A stretch of 64,000 nucleotides of DNA, taken from contig NZ_RKHJ01000001.1 in NCBI RefSeq assembly GCF_003752465.1, positions 1,612,001-1,676,000 of the forward strand. The letters are read 5' to 3'. Origin of the DNA: Agrococcus jenensis (GTDB lineage: Bacteria; Actinomycetota; Actinomycetes; Actinomycetales; Microbacteriaceae). Both the position numbers and the translations under genes were made by a program. The notes under the pieces are model-generated. The model did not search any database. It was not told the origin of the DNA and was given only the letters and a program-made list of their open reading frames with translations. This document shows, piece after piece, positions 43,004 through 53,400 of the stretch (position 1 is its first letter; each line of letters starts with the position of its first letter).

Positions 43004-44347
43004 GGGCGGGGAGGGCGGGGCGGTGACGAGCGCGCGGACCGCCTCGAGGGGGACCGCCACCCAGCTCGGGCGGTTCCGCACCTCGTAGACGACCTCGTAG
43101 AGCGCCTTGTCGAGCAGCAGCGCGGTGAAGACGGGGTCGGACTCGTCGACCGGTCCGGCCGCCTCCGCGTAGCCGGCCAGGAACTCCGCGCGACGCTGCC
43201 ACACCCAGTCGCCGGCAGCCGCGCCGTCGGCGTCGGGCAGCTCCTGCAGCGCGGAGCCTGCGGCGTAGTCGAACGAGCGCAGCATGCCGACGACGTCGCG
43301 CAGCCGCGGCTCGCGCACCATCCGCTCGTGCATCGGCCGCAGGGGCTCGCCCTCGAAGTCGAGCAGCACCCAGCCGCCGTTCGCGCCGCGCAGCACCTGG
43401 CCCAGGTGGAGGTCGCCGTGGATCTGCTGCAGCTCACCGAGCCGCCGGACCTCGCGCAGCCGGTCGGCGGCCGCCTGGAGCTCGTCGTGGAGCTCGCCGA
43501 GCACGCCCGCCGCCTCCTGCCGCGCCCACGCCATGCGCTGCTCGAGCCCGGTGATGAAGCGCAGCGTGTCGGCCTCGCTCGCGCTGGCCGTGCCCATGGC
43601 CGCCGCGAGGTCGCGGTGCACCGTCGCGACCGCCTCGCCGAGCGCTCGGGCGTCGGGCGCATCGCCGGGCTGCTCGCCGCGCAGCGTCGCGAGGGCGTGC
43701 TGGCGGAACAGCTCCCACGCGTCCTGCCCGCCGGCGACGAACTCCGACACCGCGAGCAGGTGGCCGGTGACGAAGGCGTCACCCGCCGGCCAGCCGGCCG
43801 TCACCGACGCGAGCAGGTGGGGGATGCGGTCGCATCCCGCCCGGGTGAGGGCCCCGGTGACGACCACGTCGGGGTTGTCGCCGGGGGAGACGACGCGGAA
43901 CACCTTGGCGATCCAGGTGCCGTCGCCGCCGATGATCGAGGTGTTCGACTGCTCGCCCGTGATCACGCGGATCTCGCCCGCGGGTGCCGGGTCGGCGGTC
44001 GCGTCGCCGTCGAGGCCGTTGACCGACCGCCTGCCGGTCGCGACGTCGAGGAGCGCCTGCACCGCATCCGCATCGCTGCACGCATCGACGAGCCAGCGAC
44101 CGTCGAGCTGCGCGATCGGCGAGCTGCCCGGCTCGTCGCGCCACGCGACCGGCACCTGCAGCAGGGTGTCGCCCGCGCGCAGCAGCAGGATCTCGGCATC
44201 GCCCAGGTCGTAGCTCGTCTCGAGCGCGATGTCGACCTCCTGGCCCTTCAGCGGGTACCAGCGAGTGGTCGGCATCCAGGCCGCGATGGCGGTCAGGACG
44301 GATGCGTCGGTGAGGGAGGGAGCGTCGGTCGGCGTGGGGTCGCTCAT
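42989..44347 (-). CDS. mak: Maltokinase
   Basis: From the ATG at 44347 the protein is 452 residues, normal for maltokinase. An N-terminal cap (WMPTTRWYPLKG) precedes an aminoglycoside-phosphotransferase-like kinase with catalytic HGDLHLGQVLRG and Mg-binding LLDFEGEPLRP. It phosphorylates maltose to maltose-1-phosphate with ATP, the GlgE-pathway entry to alpha-glucan. TreS and GlgE are not in the window. Two other in-frame Met lie just upstream. The C-terminal five residues and stop codon come from a dispersed repeat, so the natural end may have been altered. Confidence 0.87.
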   Translation of the reverse strand: MSDPTPTDAPSLTDASVLTAIAAWMPTTRWYPLKGQEVDIALETSYDLGDAEILLLRAGDTLLQVPVAWRDEPGSSPIAQLDGRWLVDACSDADAVQALLDVATGRRSVNGLDGDATADPAPAGEIRVITGEQSNTSIIGGDGTWIAKVFRVVSPGDNPDVVVTGALTRAGCDRIPHLLASVTAGWPAGDAFVTGHLLAVSEFVAGGQDAWELFRQHALATLRGEQPGDAPDARALGEAVATVHRDLAAAMGTASASEADTLRFITGLEQRMAWARQEAAGVLGELHDELQAAADRLREVRRLGELQQIHGDLHLGQVLRGANGGWVLLDFEGEPLRPMHERMVREPRLRDVVGMLRSFDYAAGSALQELPDADGAAAGDWVWQRRAEFLAGYAEAAGPVDESDPVFTALLLDKALYEVVYEVRNRPSWVAVPLEAVRALVTAPPSPPPLVE

Positions 44348-44449
44348 GGTGGCCATCATGCCGGGTGGCTCTGGATGCTGGCTATCAGCCGGCGGTCTCG
44401 ACGCGGACGGTGCGCCGCGCGCACCGCCCGGCTCCACCGGCGGCAGTGC

Positions 44450-45757
44450 CTACGGCAGCGTGTGCAGCTGCAGCCCGTAGACGACCGTGCCGAGCTGCGA
44501 GACGGGCGCCATGAGCCCCTCGACGGCGCAGGTGCCGCCGGTGCCGCGGATGCCCGACACGACACCCACCGCGCGCGCGCCGGCATCCGTCGGGCGGCTC
44601 ACGACCGGGCCGCCGGAGTCGCCGAGGCAGAAGGCCGAGGAGCCGCTCGAGCGCACGATCTGCACGTGCATGCACTCCGACCCGCGCGGGGTGCCGTAGC
44701 AGGTGACGTAGGCGCCACCAGCGGTCAGGTCGCACTTCCAGCCGGTGACCTGGCCCGACGAGCACAGCTGGTAGCCCGAGGGCGGCCAGGTGGTCTGCGT
44801 GCCCGTGATGTCGACGGTCGTCGTGTTGCCGGTGTAGATGCGAGGGAGCGTGCGCGCGTCGTAGGACGCGGCGATGACGCCGAGGTCGAACGGCAGCTCG
44901 CCGTCGTTCAGCTCGGCGACCAGGTCGCTGCGGCCGATCGATGTGCCGGCGGCGTTGCGCACCGCGCGGTCGTCCGCGTAGTCGCTGCAGTGCGCGGCCG
45001 TGACGATCACGGGGCGGTGGCCGTAGAACCCGGTGAAGCCGGAGGTGCACGAGACGAACGCGCCGCTGCGGAACTGCGTCTGCACGCGCATGCCGCCCGA
45101 CAGCACGGCGACGTCGTTCGTGCGCGCCGTGCGGATGGGGGCGACCGCCGCCGGGTCGATGGCGGCGCCGGCCTCGAGCGGCACCGCGGCCGCGTTGGCG
45201 GGCACGGTGTCGGTCTGCGCGACGGAGACCGACGCGCCGACCGCGGCTGCTGCATCCTGGGCCTCGTCGATGACCTCGCGGACGTCGCCCTCGACCGCGA
45301 TGGGCTCGGTGCCGGCGGCCTCGGCCGCGGATGCGGTGGGCACCTCGACCGAGAGCGTGTCCTGGCCGATGCCGATCGCGAAGGCGCCCTCGACGGGCAT
45401 GGAGGCTGCCATGTCGTAGGCGATCTCGAGCAGCTCCGCCTCGCTCGACTCCTGCGCGACGAAGCCGACGTCGATGCCCTGCGCGCGCGCGTCGCGAGCG
45501 ATGGCGCGCACCTCGCTCGGCACGTCACCGGCCCAGCCGATGCGGATGGTGCCGGCGACCGGGTCGCCCTCGATCGTGCCGATGCGCGAGACGGGCGTGC
45601 GCGCATCCCACGAGGCGATCTCGTCGATCACCGCGAAGTGCGCCTCCTGGATGGCAGGGATGTCGTCGGCGGAGACCGCCGGGGGCGCGGGCGGGATGGC
45701 GATGAAGGTGGCGCCGAGACCAAGGGTGATGACGGCAAGGATGAGCGGGCGGCGCAA
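44450..45757 (-). CDS. Secreted chymotrypsin-like serine protease (S1, streptogrisin-type) with pro-region
   Basis: From a TTG at 45757 the protein is 435 residues: signal peptide (MRRPLILAVITLGLGATFIA), a pro-region of about 190 residues (alternating Ala/Glu helices), then the protease domain. The triad is in VTAAHCSD (His), ELPFDLGVIAA (Asp) and CLGDSGGPVV (Ser). Four to six Cys near the domain give disulfides. A TTG at 45817 is also in frame but gives a longer, less typical leader; GAGG lies about 9 bases before 45757. Substrate preference cannot be fixed. Confidence 0.85.
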   Translation of the reverse strand: MRRPLILAVITLGLGATFIAIPPAPPAVSADDIPAIQEAHFAVIDEIASWDARTPVSRIGTIEGDPVAGTIRIGWAGDVPSEVRAIARDARAQGIDVGFVAQESSEAELLEIAYDMAASMPVEGAFAIGIGQDTLSVEVPTASAAEAAGTEPIAVEGDVREVIDEAQDAAAAVGASVSVAQTDTVPANAAAVPLEAGAAIDPAAVAPIRTARTNDVAVLSGGMRVQTQFRSGAFVSCTSGFTGFYGHRPVIVTAAHCSDYADDRAVRNAAGTSIGRSDLVAELNDGELPFDLGVIAASYDARTLPRIYTGNTTTVDITGTQTTWPPSGYQLCSSGQVTGWKCDLTAGGAYVTCYGTPRGSECMHVQIVRSSGSSAFCLGDSGGPVVSRPTDAGARAVGVVSGIRGTGGTCAVEGLMAPVSQLGTVVYGLQLHTLP

Positions 45758-45902
45758 GCGGGGACCTCGTGACGGGCTGGGGAGCAGGACCGACGCTGAG
45801 CGTAGCGCAGGGTTCAACCTGCGGTCGAGGGTATTCGCAATCTTTCTCCGAAGGGAGGTTGCCGACGTCGCAAGCTCGCGGGGCCGCCTCCGGACCCCAG
45901 GA

Positions 45903-46856
45903 TCACTCCACCGGAGCGGGCGTCGCCGGGTTCTCGACCGTCGGTCCGGTGACCGTCGCTCGCTGCGGGCGTCGCCGCAGCACGCGTCGGACGATGAGCC
46001 AGGCGACCAGGCCGAGCACCGCGAGCACGATGAGGGTCGGCACCGCCTGCCCGAGCGCGAAGAGCGCCGCGGCGCCCCAGGCCAGGAACGCGCCCCACCC
46101 GGCGACGAGCCCGTCCCAGAAGCTGGGCGTGCCCGTCGGCCCCTCGACCGTGGTCGAGCGGATGTCGACGCCGATCGTCGACATGGCCACGAGGTCCTCG
46201 AGCGCGCGCTGCTGCGAGCGCAGCTGCTCGAGCTCGCTCGTGCGCTCGGTGAGCTGCGCCTCGACCTCGAGCAGCGTCTCGGTGTCGGCGGCCGTGGTCA
46301 GCAGCTGCGTGAGCCGGTCCACGGAGGTGCGGGCCGCGTTCACGCGCACCTCGAGGTCGCGCACCTGCGCCGTGACCTGCTCCTCGCCCATGTCGACGCG
46401 GGTCACCTCGCCGAGCTCGCGGAGGGCCGTGAGCATGGTCTCGACCTCCGCGGCCGGCACGCGCACCGTGAGCGTCGCCCATGCCGGCTCGAAGTCGGTC
46501 GACGCGCCCTCGGAGCGGCGGTCGATCGCGCCGCCGCGGGCGACGGCCGCATCGGAGACGGCGTCCGCCGTCGCGATCGGGTCGCCGACCCGCATGCTGA
46601 GGGTGCCGGAGATGATGACGGAGCGGTCCTCGTCGCCGGCGACGCCACCGAGGTCCTCGCCGGCGCCGGGGATGCCGACGCTCGGCTCCTCCGCCGGGCT
46701 GCCGCCGAGGTCCGGCATGCCGCCGTCCTGGCCGCCGCCCTCCTGGGCGGGCGCGCCGACGACCGGCGACGGCGAGGCGCCCATGGCGCCGCAGCCGGTG
46801 AGGAGCACGGCGCCGACGGCGACGATGCCGGCCATGGACAGGAGTCTGCGGGTCAT
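45903..46856 (-). CDS. DUF4349 domain lipoprotein
   Basis: From the ATG at 46856 the protein is 317 residues. Signal peptide and lipobox are MAGIVAVGAVLLTGCGAMG. A Gly/Pro/Glu-rich linker follows, then the DUF4349 domain (RSVIISGTLSMRV at the start, LEVRVNAARTSVDRLTQLL and LEVEAQLTERTSELEQLRSQ as coiled coil), and a C-terminal membrane helix (ALGQAVPTLIVLAVLGLVAWLIVRR). So it is anchored at both ends. The role of DUF4349 proteins is not known. Confidence 0.88.
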   Translation of the reverse strand: MTRRLLSMAGIVAVGAVLLTGCGAMGASPSPVVGAPAQEGGGQDGGMPDLGGSPAEEPSVGIPGAGEDLGGVAGDEDRSVIISGTLSMRVGDPIATADAVSDAAVARGGAIDRRSEGASTDFEPAWATLTVRVPAAEVETMLTALRELGEVTRVDMGEEQVTAQVRDLEVRVNAARTSVDRLTQLLTTAADTETLLEVEAQLTERTSELEQLRSQQRALEDLVAMSTIGVDIRSTTVEGPTGTPSFWDGLVAGWGAFLAWGAAALFALGQAVPTLIVLAVLGLVAWLIVRRVLRRRPQRATVTGPTVENPATPAPVE

Positions 46857-46946
46857 GCTTCCAGCGTGCGCGCGCGCCGGCCGAAGCACAGCCCAACCTT
46901 TCGCACGACTCGGGCGTCAGGCGACGGCGGTCGACGCCGGTCGCGG

Positions 46947-47948
46947 TCAGTCGCGGTCGCCGCGCTTCGCGGCCTTCGCCTCCGCCTTGGCGGCGCGCAG
47001 GTCGGCCTTCGCCGCTGCCCGTGCCTCGGCGGCCTCGTTGCGCGCCTCGACCGCCTGCAGCCGCTCGGCAGCCCTGGCCACCGCATCCGCCGCCTTCGCC
47101 TCCGCCTGCCGCAGCCGGGCGCGCGCCTCCTCGACGACCTTGCCCGCCTCGCGCACCTGCTTGTCGTCGAGGATCGACGCGGGCAGGCGCTCGAGCGGCT
47201 CATCGGGCTCGTTGCGCTCGAGCCACCGCTCGATGCCGTCGAACAGCCGCGAGAGGCCGAAGCCGAAGCCGCTGCCGTCGTCGACGTCGTTCGACTGGAA
47301 TGCCCCTGCGCGCACCGCGGGCGCGAGCAGCGGGAAGCGCTCGTCGGTGACGAGCTCGGGCAGCGCGCGCCGCACGTCCTCGTCGACCGCCGCGTCGCTC
47401 GACGCCTTCGAGTAGAGCGCGATGTAGCCGAGCAGCAGCCGCAGCGTGGGCAGCTTCATGCGGTCGGGCGCGGGCACGCCCTCGAGCGCGGCGAGGCCTG
47501 CCTCGATGATCGCGAGCCGGTTCGGCGTGGTGGGCGTGGAGCTGGGCGGCAGGTCTGCGAGCCACGGATGCGCGTCGTAGGCGGCGCGCACGAACATCGC
47601 CCACTCGCGCAGCCGCTGGCGCCAGGTGCTGCCCGCGCCGGGCACCGTCACCTCGCTCGCCGTGTCGTACATGAGCAGCAGCAGGCCGTCCTTGCCGGTG
47701 ACGTACCGGTAGAGCGACATCGGCGCGACCCCGACCGCCGCGGCGACCTTGCCCATGCTGACGGCCTCGAGCCCCTCGGCGTCAGCGATCTGGATCGCCG
47801 CCTCGACGATCTGCTCGGTGGTGAGCTCGCGCTTCGGGCCGCGGTGCGGCAGCTCGGCGACGCCCCACGTCACGGCGACCGCGTGCGGCAGGTCGGGGGT
47901 GGGGTCGATCGGCTCGATCGGATTCGTCACAGCTGCCTCGTCGCTCAC
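46947..47948 (-). CDS. TetR family regulator with charged coiled-coil tail
   Basis: The GTG at 47948 overlaps the stop of the aldo/keto reductase gene (GTGA), giving 333 residues. The HTH is around residues 50-75 (KVAAAVGVAPMSLYRYVTG), followed by a TetR_C_1-like helical core and then an unusual 60-residue Ala/Glu/Lys-rich tail (for example EARARLRQAEAKAADAVARA and KADLRAAKAEAKAAKR). The tail predicts a coiled coil and is not standard in TetR proteins. A GTG at 47930 is an alternative start. It probably controls the linked reductase and transporter. Confidence 0.83.
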   Translation of the reverse strand: MSDEAAVTNPIEPIDPTPDLPHAVAVTWGVAELPHRGPKRELTTEQIVEAAIQIADAEGLEAVSMGKVAAAVGVAPMSLYRYVTGKDGLLLLMYDTASEVTVPGAGSTWRQRLREWAMFVRAAYDAHPWLADLPPSSTPTTPNRLAIIEAGLAALEGVPAPDRMKLPTLRLLLGYIALYSKASSDAAVDEDVRRALPELVTDERFPLLAPAVRAGAFQSNDVDDGSGFGFGLSRLFDGIERWLERNEPDEPLERLPASILDDKQVREAGKVVEEARARLRQAEAKAADAVARAAERLQAVEARNEAAEARAAAKADLRAAKAEAKAAKRGDRD

Positions 47949-48772
47949 TGGCGGTCGTCGGGATGGGTGCCGGTGCGTTCGCCGGTCTCGAGCGCGGCGA
48001 TGGCGGCGAGGTCGTCGTCGTCCAGCGAGAACCCGTCCACGTCGAGGTTCTCGCGCAGGCGCTCGGGATGCGTCGACTTCGGCGTCAGGCCGCCGCCGAG
48101 CTGCAGGTGCCAGCGGATGATCGCCTGCGCCGGGCTCACGCCGTGCGCGGCGGCGATCCGCCCGATGACAGGATCGTCGAGCAGCCGCGACCTGCCGAGC
48201 GGGCTCCACGCCTGCGTGACGATGCCGTGCGCCGCGTGGAAGGCGCGCAGCTCGTGCTGCGGCAGCCACGGGTGCGACTCCACCTGGTTCACGACCGGGA
48301 ACACGCCCGTCTCGCCGATGATGCGCCGCAGGTGCTCGTCGGTGAAGTTCGAGACGCCGATCGAGCGGATCCGGCCCTCGTCGCGCAGCGCGATCAGCGT
48401 GCGCCAGACGTCGACGAACTGCCCGCGCGCCGGGCGCGGCCAGTGGATCATGTAGAGGTCGACGGGGGAGCCGAGCGCAGCCTCGCTCGCCGCGAACGAG
48501 GCGCGCACGGCATCCGCCGACTGGCTCTGCTCGCCCCAGAGCTTGCTCGTCACCGTCAGGGTCGTGCGGTCGAGCCCGCCCTCGACCGCGCGCCGCACCG
48601 CGTCGCCGACCTCGCGCTCGTTGCCGTAGAGCTCGGCGCCGTCGATGAGCCGGTAGCCGGCGGCGAGCCCCGCGTCGACGACCGCGCCGGCCTCATCGGC
48701 CGGCACCTTGTAGAGGCCGAAGCCCAGCGCGGGCATGCTGCGCCCGTCGAGCAGGGGCAGGTCGGCGGGCAT
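47945..48772 (-). CDS. Aldo/keto reductase
   Basis: The 275-residue protein shows the AKR barrel and tetrad: Asp in RLIDGAELYGNEREVG (with Tyr), Lys in TVTSKLWGEQ, His in LYMIHWPRPA. NADPH-binding residues lie in GLTPKSTHPERLREN. Typical substrates are 2,5-diketo-gluconate, methylglyoxal or aromatic aldehydes, not resolvable here. It starts with ATG, 68 bases after the MFS gene, on the same strand. The TetR gene overlaps its end. Confidence 0.9.
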   Translation of the reverse strand: MPADLPLLDGRSMPALGFGLYKVPADEAGAVVDAGLAAGYRLIDGAELYGNEREVGDAVRRAVEGGLDRTTLTVTSKLWGEQSQSADAVRASFAASEAALGSPVDLYMIHWPRPARGQFVDVWRTLIALRDEGRIRSIGVSNFTDEHLRRIIGETGVFPVVNQVESHPWLPQHELRAFHAAHGIVTQAWSPLGRSRLLDDPVIGRIAAAHGVSPAQAIIRWHLQLGGGLTPKSTHPERLRENLDVDGFSLDDDDLAAIAALETGERTGTHPDDRQ

Positions 48773-48840
48773 GGCTCGATTGTCGCAGGCTGGGACCGCC
48801 CGGCTCCTCCCTCGCTCGGGGGAGGCTGCGGGAGCAGCGG

Positions 48841-50043
48841 TCAGCGCGGCAGCTCGACGGGCGCCGTCTCGGGCGGCTCGCCGATGCCGTGGCGGAGGTC
48901 GGGCTGGTGCCGGCGGAAGACCGCCGCGATCGTCGCGGCGATCGCCACCATCACGACCGCCACCCAGACGCCGCCGACGCCGCCGATGGCGTCGATGCAG
49001 ACGCCCGCCACCGCCGACCCGACCGCGGCGCCCAGCAGCTGCCCGGTGCCGATCCACGCGTACGCCTCCGGGGTGTCGGCGAACTTCACCGTGCCGGCGA
49101 TGATCGCCGAGAACGCGGCGAGCGCGGGCGCCGTGCCGATGCCGGCGATGAAGAGCGCGATCGAGAGGCCGACGACCTCGGTCATCGGCAGCGCGATCGC
49201 CATGCCGATGAGCACGATCGTCAGCCGGATCGCGACCGACCACGGCGTGATGCCACGGCTGCCGAGCGCGAAGCCGCCGATGAGCGAGCCGAACGCCGAC
49301 ACGGCGAGCACGATGCCGGCCTCGAGCGCGCCCTCGCCGAAGGTCGCGACGACGCCCGCCTCGACCGCCGAGAAGCCGCCGATGAACATGGCCGAGACCA
49401 CGACGGAGAGCAGCACGGGCGGCTTCCGCAGCACGCGTCCGAGCTTGCGCGAGGTCGGCGGGATGCGCAGCCGCCGCACCTCCGGCGAGACGATGAAGAA
49501 GGCGGCGCCGACGGCTTGGATCGCGATGGTGACGAGGAGCGTCGGCCCGGTGCCCATGACCGAGACGAGCAGCGTCAGCAGCACCGGCCCGAAGACCCAG
49601 ATGATCTCCTGCAGCGCCGCGTCGAACGAGAACAGCGGCGACAGCAACCGCTGCGGGACCATGCGCGGGTAGAGCGTGCGCACGGTCGGCGTGACCGGCG
49701 GCATCGCGGCGCCCGCGACGGCGCCGGCGAGCACATCCGCCCACAGCGGCACGCTGAGCGTGGCCATCGACAGCAGCGCGGCCACCGACACGGCGGTCGT
49801 CGTCACGAGCACCGCGACGGTGCCGAAGCGGGCCATCAGCCGCGTGACGAAGGGGCCGGCGATCGCCATGCCGACGGAGAAGGCGGCGAGCACGAGACCG
49901 GCGGCCGTGTAGGAGCCGTGCTCGTGCTCGATGTGCATGAGGATGCCGAGCGAGTACATGCCCGCGGGGAAGCGCGCGATGAGCTGGGCGAGGATGATGC
50001 GCGCGAGCCCAGGGACCCTCAGCACCTCACCGTACGCGCGCAC
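48841..50043 (-). CDS. MFS transporter
   Basis: The 400-residue protein has twelve hydrophobic segments, with the internal MFS motif VTRLMARFGTVAVLV near residue 68. The pattern TPTVRTLYPRMVP and PLFSFDAALQEIIWVFGPVL is that of sugar- or drug-efflux MFS groups. The start is GTG. It precedes the reductase and TetR genes on the same strand and may export the compound that the TetR protein senses. Substrate unknown. Confidence 0.87.
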   Translation of the reverse strand: MRAYGEVLRVPGLARIILAQLIARFPAGMYSLGILMHIEHEHGSYTAAGLVLAAFSVGMAIAGPFVTRLMARFGTVAVLVTTTAVSVAALLSMATLSVPLWADVLAGAVAGAAMPPVTPTVRTLYPRMVPQRLLSPLFSFDAALQEIIWVFGPVLLTLLVSVMGTGPTLLVTIAIQAVGAAFFIVSPEVRRLRIPPTSRKLGRVLRKPPVLLSVVVSAMFIGGFSAVEAGVVATFGEGALEAGIVLAVSAFGSLIGGFALGSRGITPWSVAIRLTIVLIGMAIALPMTEVVGLSIALFIAGIGTAPALAAFSAIIAGTVKFADTPEAYAWIGTGQLLGAAVGSAVAGVCIDAIGGVGGVWVAVVMVAIAATIAAVFRRHQPDLRHGIGEPPETAPVELPR

Positions 50044-50088
50044 CAGGACAGCCTAGGACGACGAGCGCCCTCCGCGGCGCCCGACTCG

Positions 50089-50433
50089 TCAGCGGTCCGC
50101 GTCGGCGCGCGGCGCCGTGATGAGCACCGCGGCGACGAGCGCCACGACCGCGGCCCCGACGTGCGCCAGCAGCCCGAGCTGGCTCGACAGGTCGAACGGC
50201 GCGACCGGGTTCCAGGCGACCGCGATCGCGAGGAAGACGGGCACCCACCACCAGTGCTTCGCCTGCACCGCGAACCAGCCGATGATGAGCGCGAGCACGG
50301 CGATCACGAAGCGGAGCGTCTCGTACCACTCGCTGCCGATGAGCAGCGTGCCGACGACGAGCGCGATCGCCAGCAGGATGCCGGGGGCGAGCGCGTTGCG
50401 CTGGACGCTCGGGCCGTAGCGGTCTGGCTCCAT
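50089..50433 (-). CDS. Small membrane protein, 114 aa (DUF6804-like)
   Basis: Four helices in 114 residues (ILLAIALVVGTLLIGS, FVIAVLALIIGWFAVQ, WVPVFLAIAVAWNPV and VGAAVVALVAAVLITA), with an NPVAPFDLSS segment between the third and fourth. The layout recalls DUF6804 proteins but I cannot confirm it. It is 53 bases downstream of hrpA on the same strand. Function unknown. Confidence 0.65.
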   Translation of the reverse strand: MEPDRYGPSVQRNALAPGILLAIALVVGTLLIGSEWYETLRFVIAVLALIIGWFAVQAKHWWWVPVFLAIAVAWNPVAPFDLSSQLGLLAHVGAAVVALVAAVLITAPRADADR

Positions 50434-50486
50434 GGGTGCTGCACTCCTCCGGGTCGGCTTCCACCGTACGGCCACCGCGGAGGGCG

Positions 50487-53400
50487 TCAGTCCGCGAGCG
50501 CCTTCCGGATGCGCTGGAGCGAGACCGGACCTGCGGTGCCGAGCTGCTGCGCGAAGAGGCTGACCCGCAGCTCCTCGAGCAGCCAGCGGGCGGCGATGAG
50601 CCGCTCCGCCTTCGCCGATCCGTCGGTGCCGGGGACGGCATCCGTCACCGCCGGCGCGAGCGGCAGCGTGCCGCCCGCCGCGGTGAAGAGCGCCACCGCC
50701 TGCTCCACCTCGGTCATCCACGTGCGATCGCGGTTGGCGGTCTCCGGCAGCCGCTTCACGCGGTGCTCGATCGCGCGCACGTAGACCTCCAACCGGCCGA
50801 GCCGGTCGAGGCCTGTGCGGCTGACGAAGCCGTCGAAGACGAGCTGGTCGAGGTGCCCCCGGGCGTCGGCGAGCGCCGCCATGTGGGCGAGGGTCGCGCC
50901 GTCGCGGATCGCGCGGTCGGCGAGCCGGGCGGAGGTCAGGATGCGCGCCACCTGCGACGCGAGCGCGAACATCCGCTCGACGAGGCCGTCGGCGACGCGG
51001 GCGCGCAGCGCCTCGAAGTCGGCGACCGTGGCCGGAGCCGTCGTACCCAGTTCGGCGTCGATGATCGCGAGCATGAGGTCGTCGAACAGCCGGTCGGTCG
51101 ACGCGTAGGGGCTCGCGCCGAGCGCCAGCTTCTCGGCCGCCGTGAGGTTCGACTGCACGTAGGGCCCCGGGCTCGGCACCTGCCGCAGCAGCAGCTGCCG
51201 CACCGCCGCGCGCTGGTCGCGCTGCTGCGCCTCGCGGGTGGCGGAGAGGCGGATGCCGACCGTCGCCCTGCCTGCCCCCGCACCCTTCGCCGCCGGCCCG
51301 GTGATCGCGTAGCCCGGGTAGGCCCGCACCGTGTTGCCGCCCTGCCGCACGTCGATGTGCTCCGGCAGCTCGGTGTCGAAGCCGGCGACCTCGTCGCGCT
51401 CGAGGTCGCTCGTCACCTTCACGGCGACCTTCGCCACCTGCGTGCGCGCCTGCTGGCCGAAGCGCCGCTGCAGCGCCTCGAGGTCCTTGTCGGCGCCGAG
51501 CCGGCGCCCCCGGCCGTCCTCGACCGCGAAGGTCGGCTTCAGGTGGTCCGGGATGCGGTGCCAGTCGACATCCGTCGCCGCCGCCTGCACGTAGGCGGTG
51601 CGGGAGATGCGCGCGGCGAGCACCTCCGCGATCGAGCGGGAGGCGGCGCCGCGGCCCTCGCCGCCGGCCGGCGGCTCGGCCGGCAGCTCGGCGAGCATCC
51701 CGCGTGCCCAGTCGGCGGCCGGCACGACGTGCTTGCGCACGTGCTTCGGCAGGCTCTTGATCATGGCGGTGAGCAGCTCCTCGCGCATGCCGGGCACGAG
51801 CCAGTCGAAGCCGGCGGGGGTGAGCCGCGGCAGCACCGCGAGCGGCACGTGCACCGTCACGCCGTCGTCGGCGGCGCCCGGCTCGAACCGGTAGCTGAGC
51901 CGCAGCCGCTGCTCGCCCTGCTGCCACTTCGTCGGGAACGCCTGGCTGTCGACGGTCGCGTCCTCGCCGGTGAGGTCCTCGCGGCGCATCGTCAGCAGGT
52001 CGGGCGTGGTCTTCCGCGCCTCGCGCCACCAGCCCTCGAAGCTGCGGGTGGACGCGACGTCGGCCGGGATGCGCGCGTCGAAGAAGTCGAAGACCGCCTC
52101 GTCGCCGACGAGCAGGTCGCGGCGGCGCTGGCGCTCCTCGAGCCGCTCGAGCTCGCGCCGCAGCTCCTTGTTCCTGCGGTCGAAGTCCTGGGGGCTGTCC
52201 CACTCGCCGTCGACGAGCGCATGGCGGATGAACAGCTCGCGCGCGTGCTCGGGATCGATGCGCGAGAACTGCACGCGGCGCCGCTCGACGATCGTGACGC
52301 CGAAGAGCGTCACCTTCTCGAAGGCGACGACCGCGCCCTGCTTGCGCTCCCAGTGCGGCTCCGACACCTGCCGCTTCGCGAGGTCGCCGGCGAGCGGCTC
52401 GGCCCAGGCGAGGTCGATGGATGCTACGTTGCGGGCGAAGAGGCGGCTGGTCTCCACGAGCTCGGCGGCCATGACCGCGTGCGGCGGCTTCTTGGCGAGC
52501 GCCGAGCCGGGGAAGATCTGGAACCGCGCGCCGCGGGCGCCGAGGTACTCGGGGCGCACGCGCATCCGCCGCTTGTCGCCCTTGTCGCCGGGCCGCGACT
52601 GCTGCGGCTTCTGCGTCTCGTCGAGCGTGCCGATGCGGCCGAGCAGGCCGGACAGCAGCGCCTTGTGGACGGCGTCGGCGTCGACGGACGTGGCGAGGGA
52701 GCCCACCCCCTCCGCTGGTCGAGTAGCTGACGAAGTCCGCGTATCGAGACCACCATGGCGGCTCTCGTCTCGATACCCGCCTTCGGTGCTGCTCGACGAG
52801 CGGAGAGGCTTCAGCCCCATCGACCTCGTCAGCTGCCGCACCACGTCCTGCCACTCCCGCACGCGCAGGAAGCTGAGGTGCTCCGCCTTGCACGCCTTGC
52901 GGAACTGGTTGCCCGAGAGCGCCGCCTGCTGCGCCTGCAGGTGCCGCCAGAGCGAGAGCAGCGTGATGAAGTCGCTCGTCGGGTCGACGAAGCGCGCGTG
53001 CATCCGGTCGGCCTCCTCGCGCCGCTCGAGCGGGCGCTCGCGAGGGTCTTGGATCGTCAGGCCCGCGACGATGGCGATGACCTCGTGGGCGACGTCCGCG
53101 TCGCGGCCGGCCAGCGCCATCCGCCCGAACCGCGGGTCGACGGGCAGGCGCGCGAGCTCGCGGCCGATCTTCGTGATGGAGCCCTTCGCCGAGATCGCGC
53201 CGAGCTCGCGCAGCAGGTCGTGGCCGTCCTTGATGCCGCGCGAATCGGGCGGCTGCAGGAACGGGAACTCCTCGAGCGGGCCGAGGCCGAGCGAGGCGGC
53301 CTGCAGGATGACCGCGGCGAGGTTCGTGCGCAGGATCTCGGGATCGGTGAAGGCGGGGCGCTTGTCGAAGTCGGCCTCGGCGTAGAGGCGGATCGCGATG

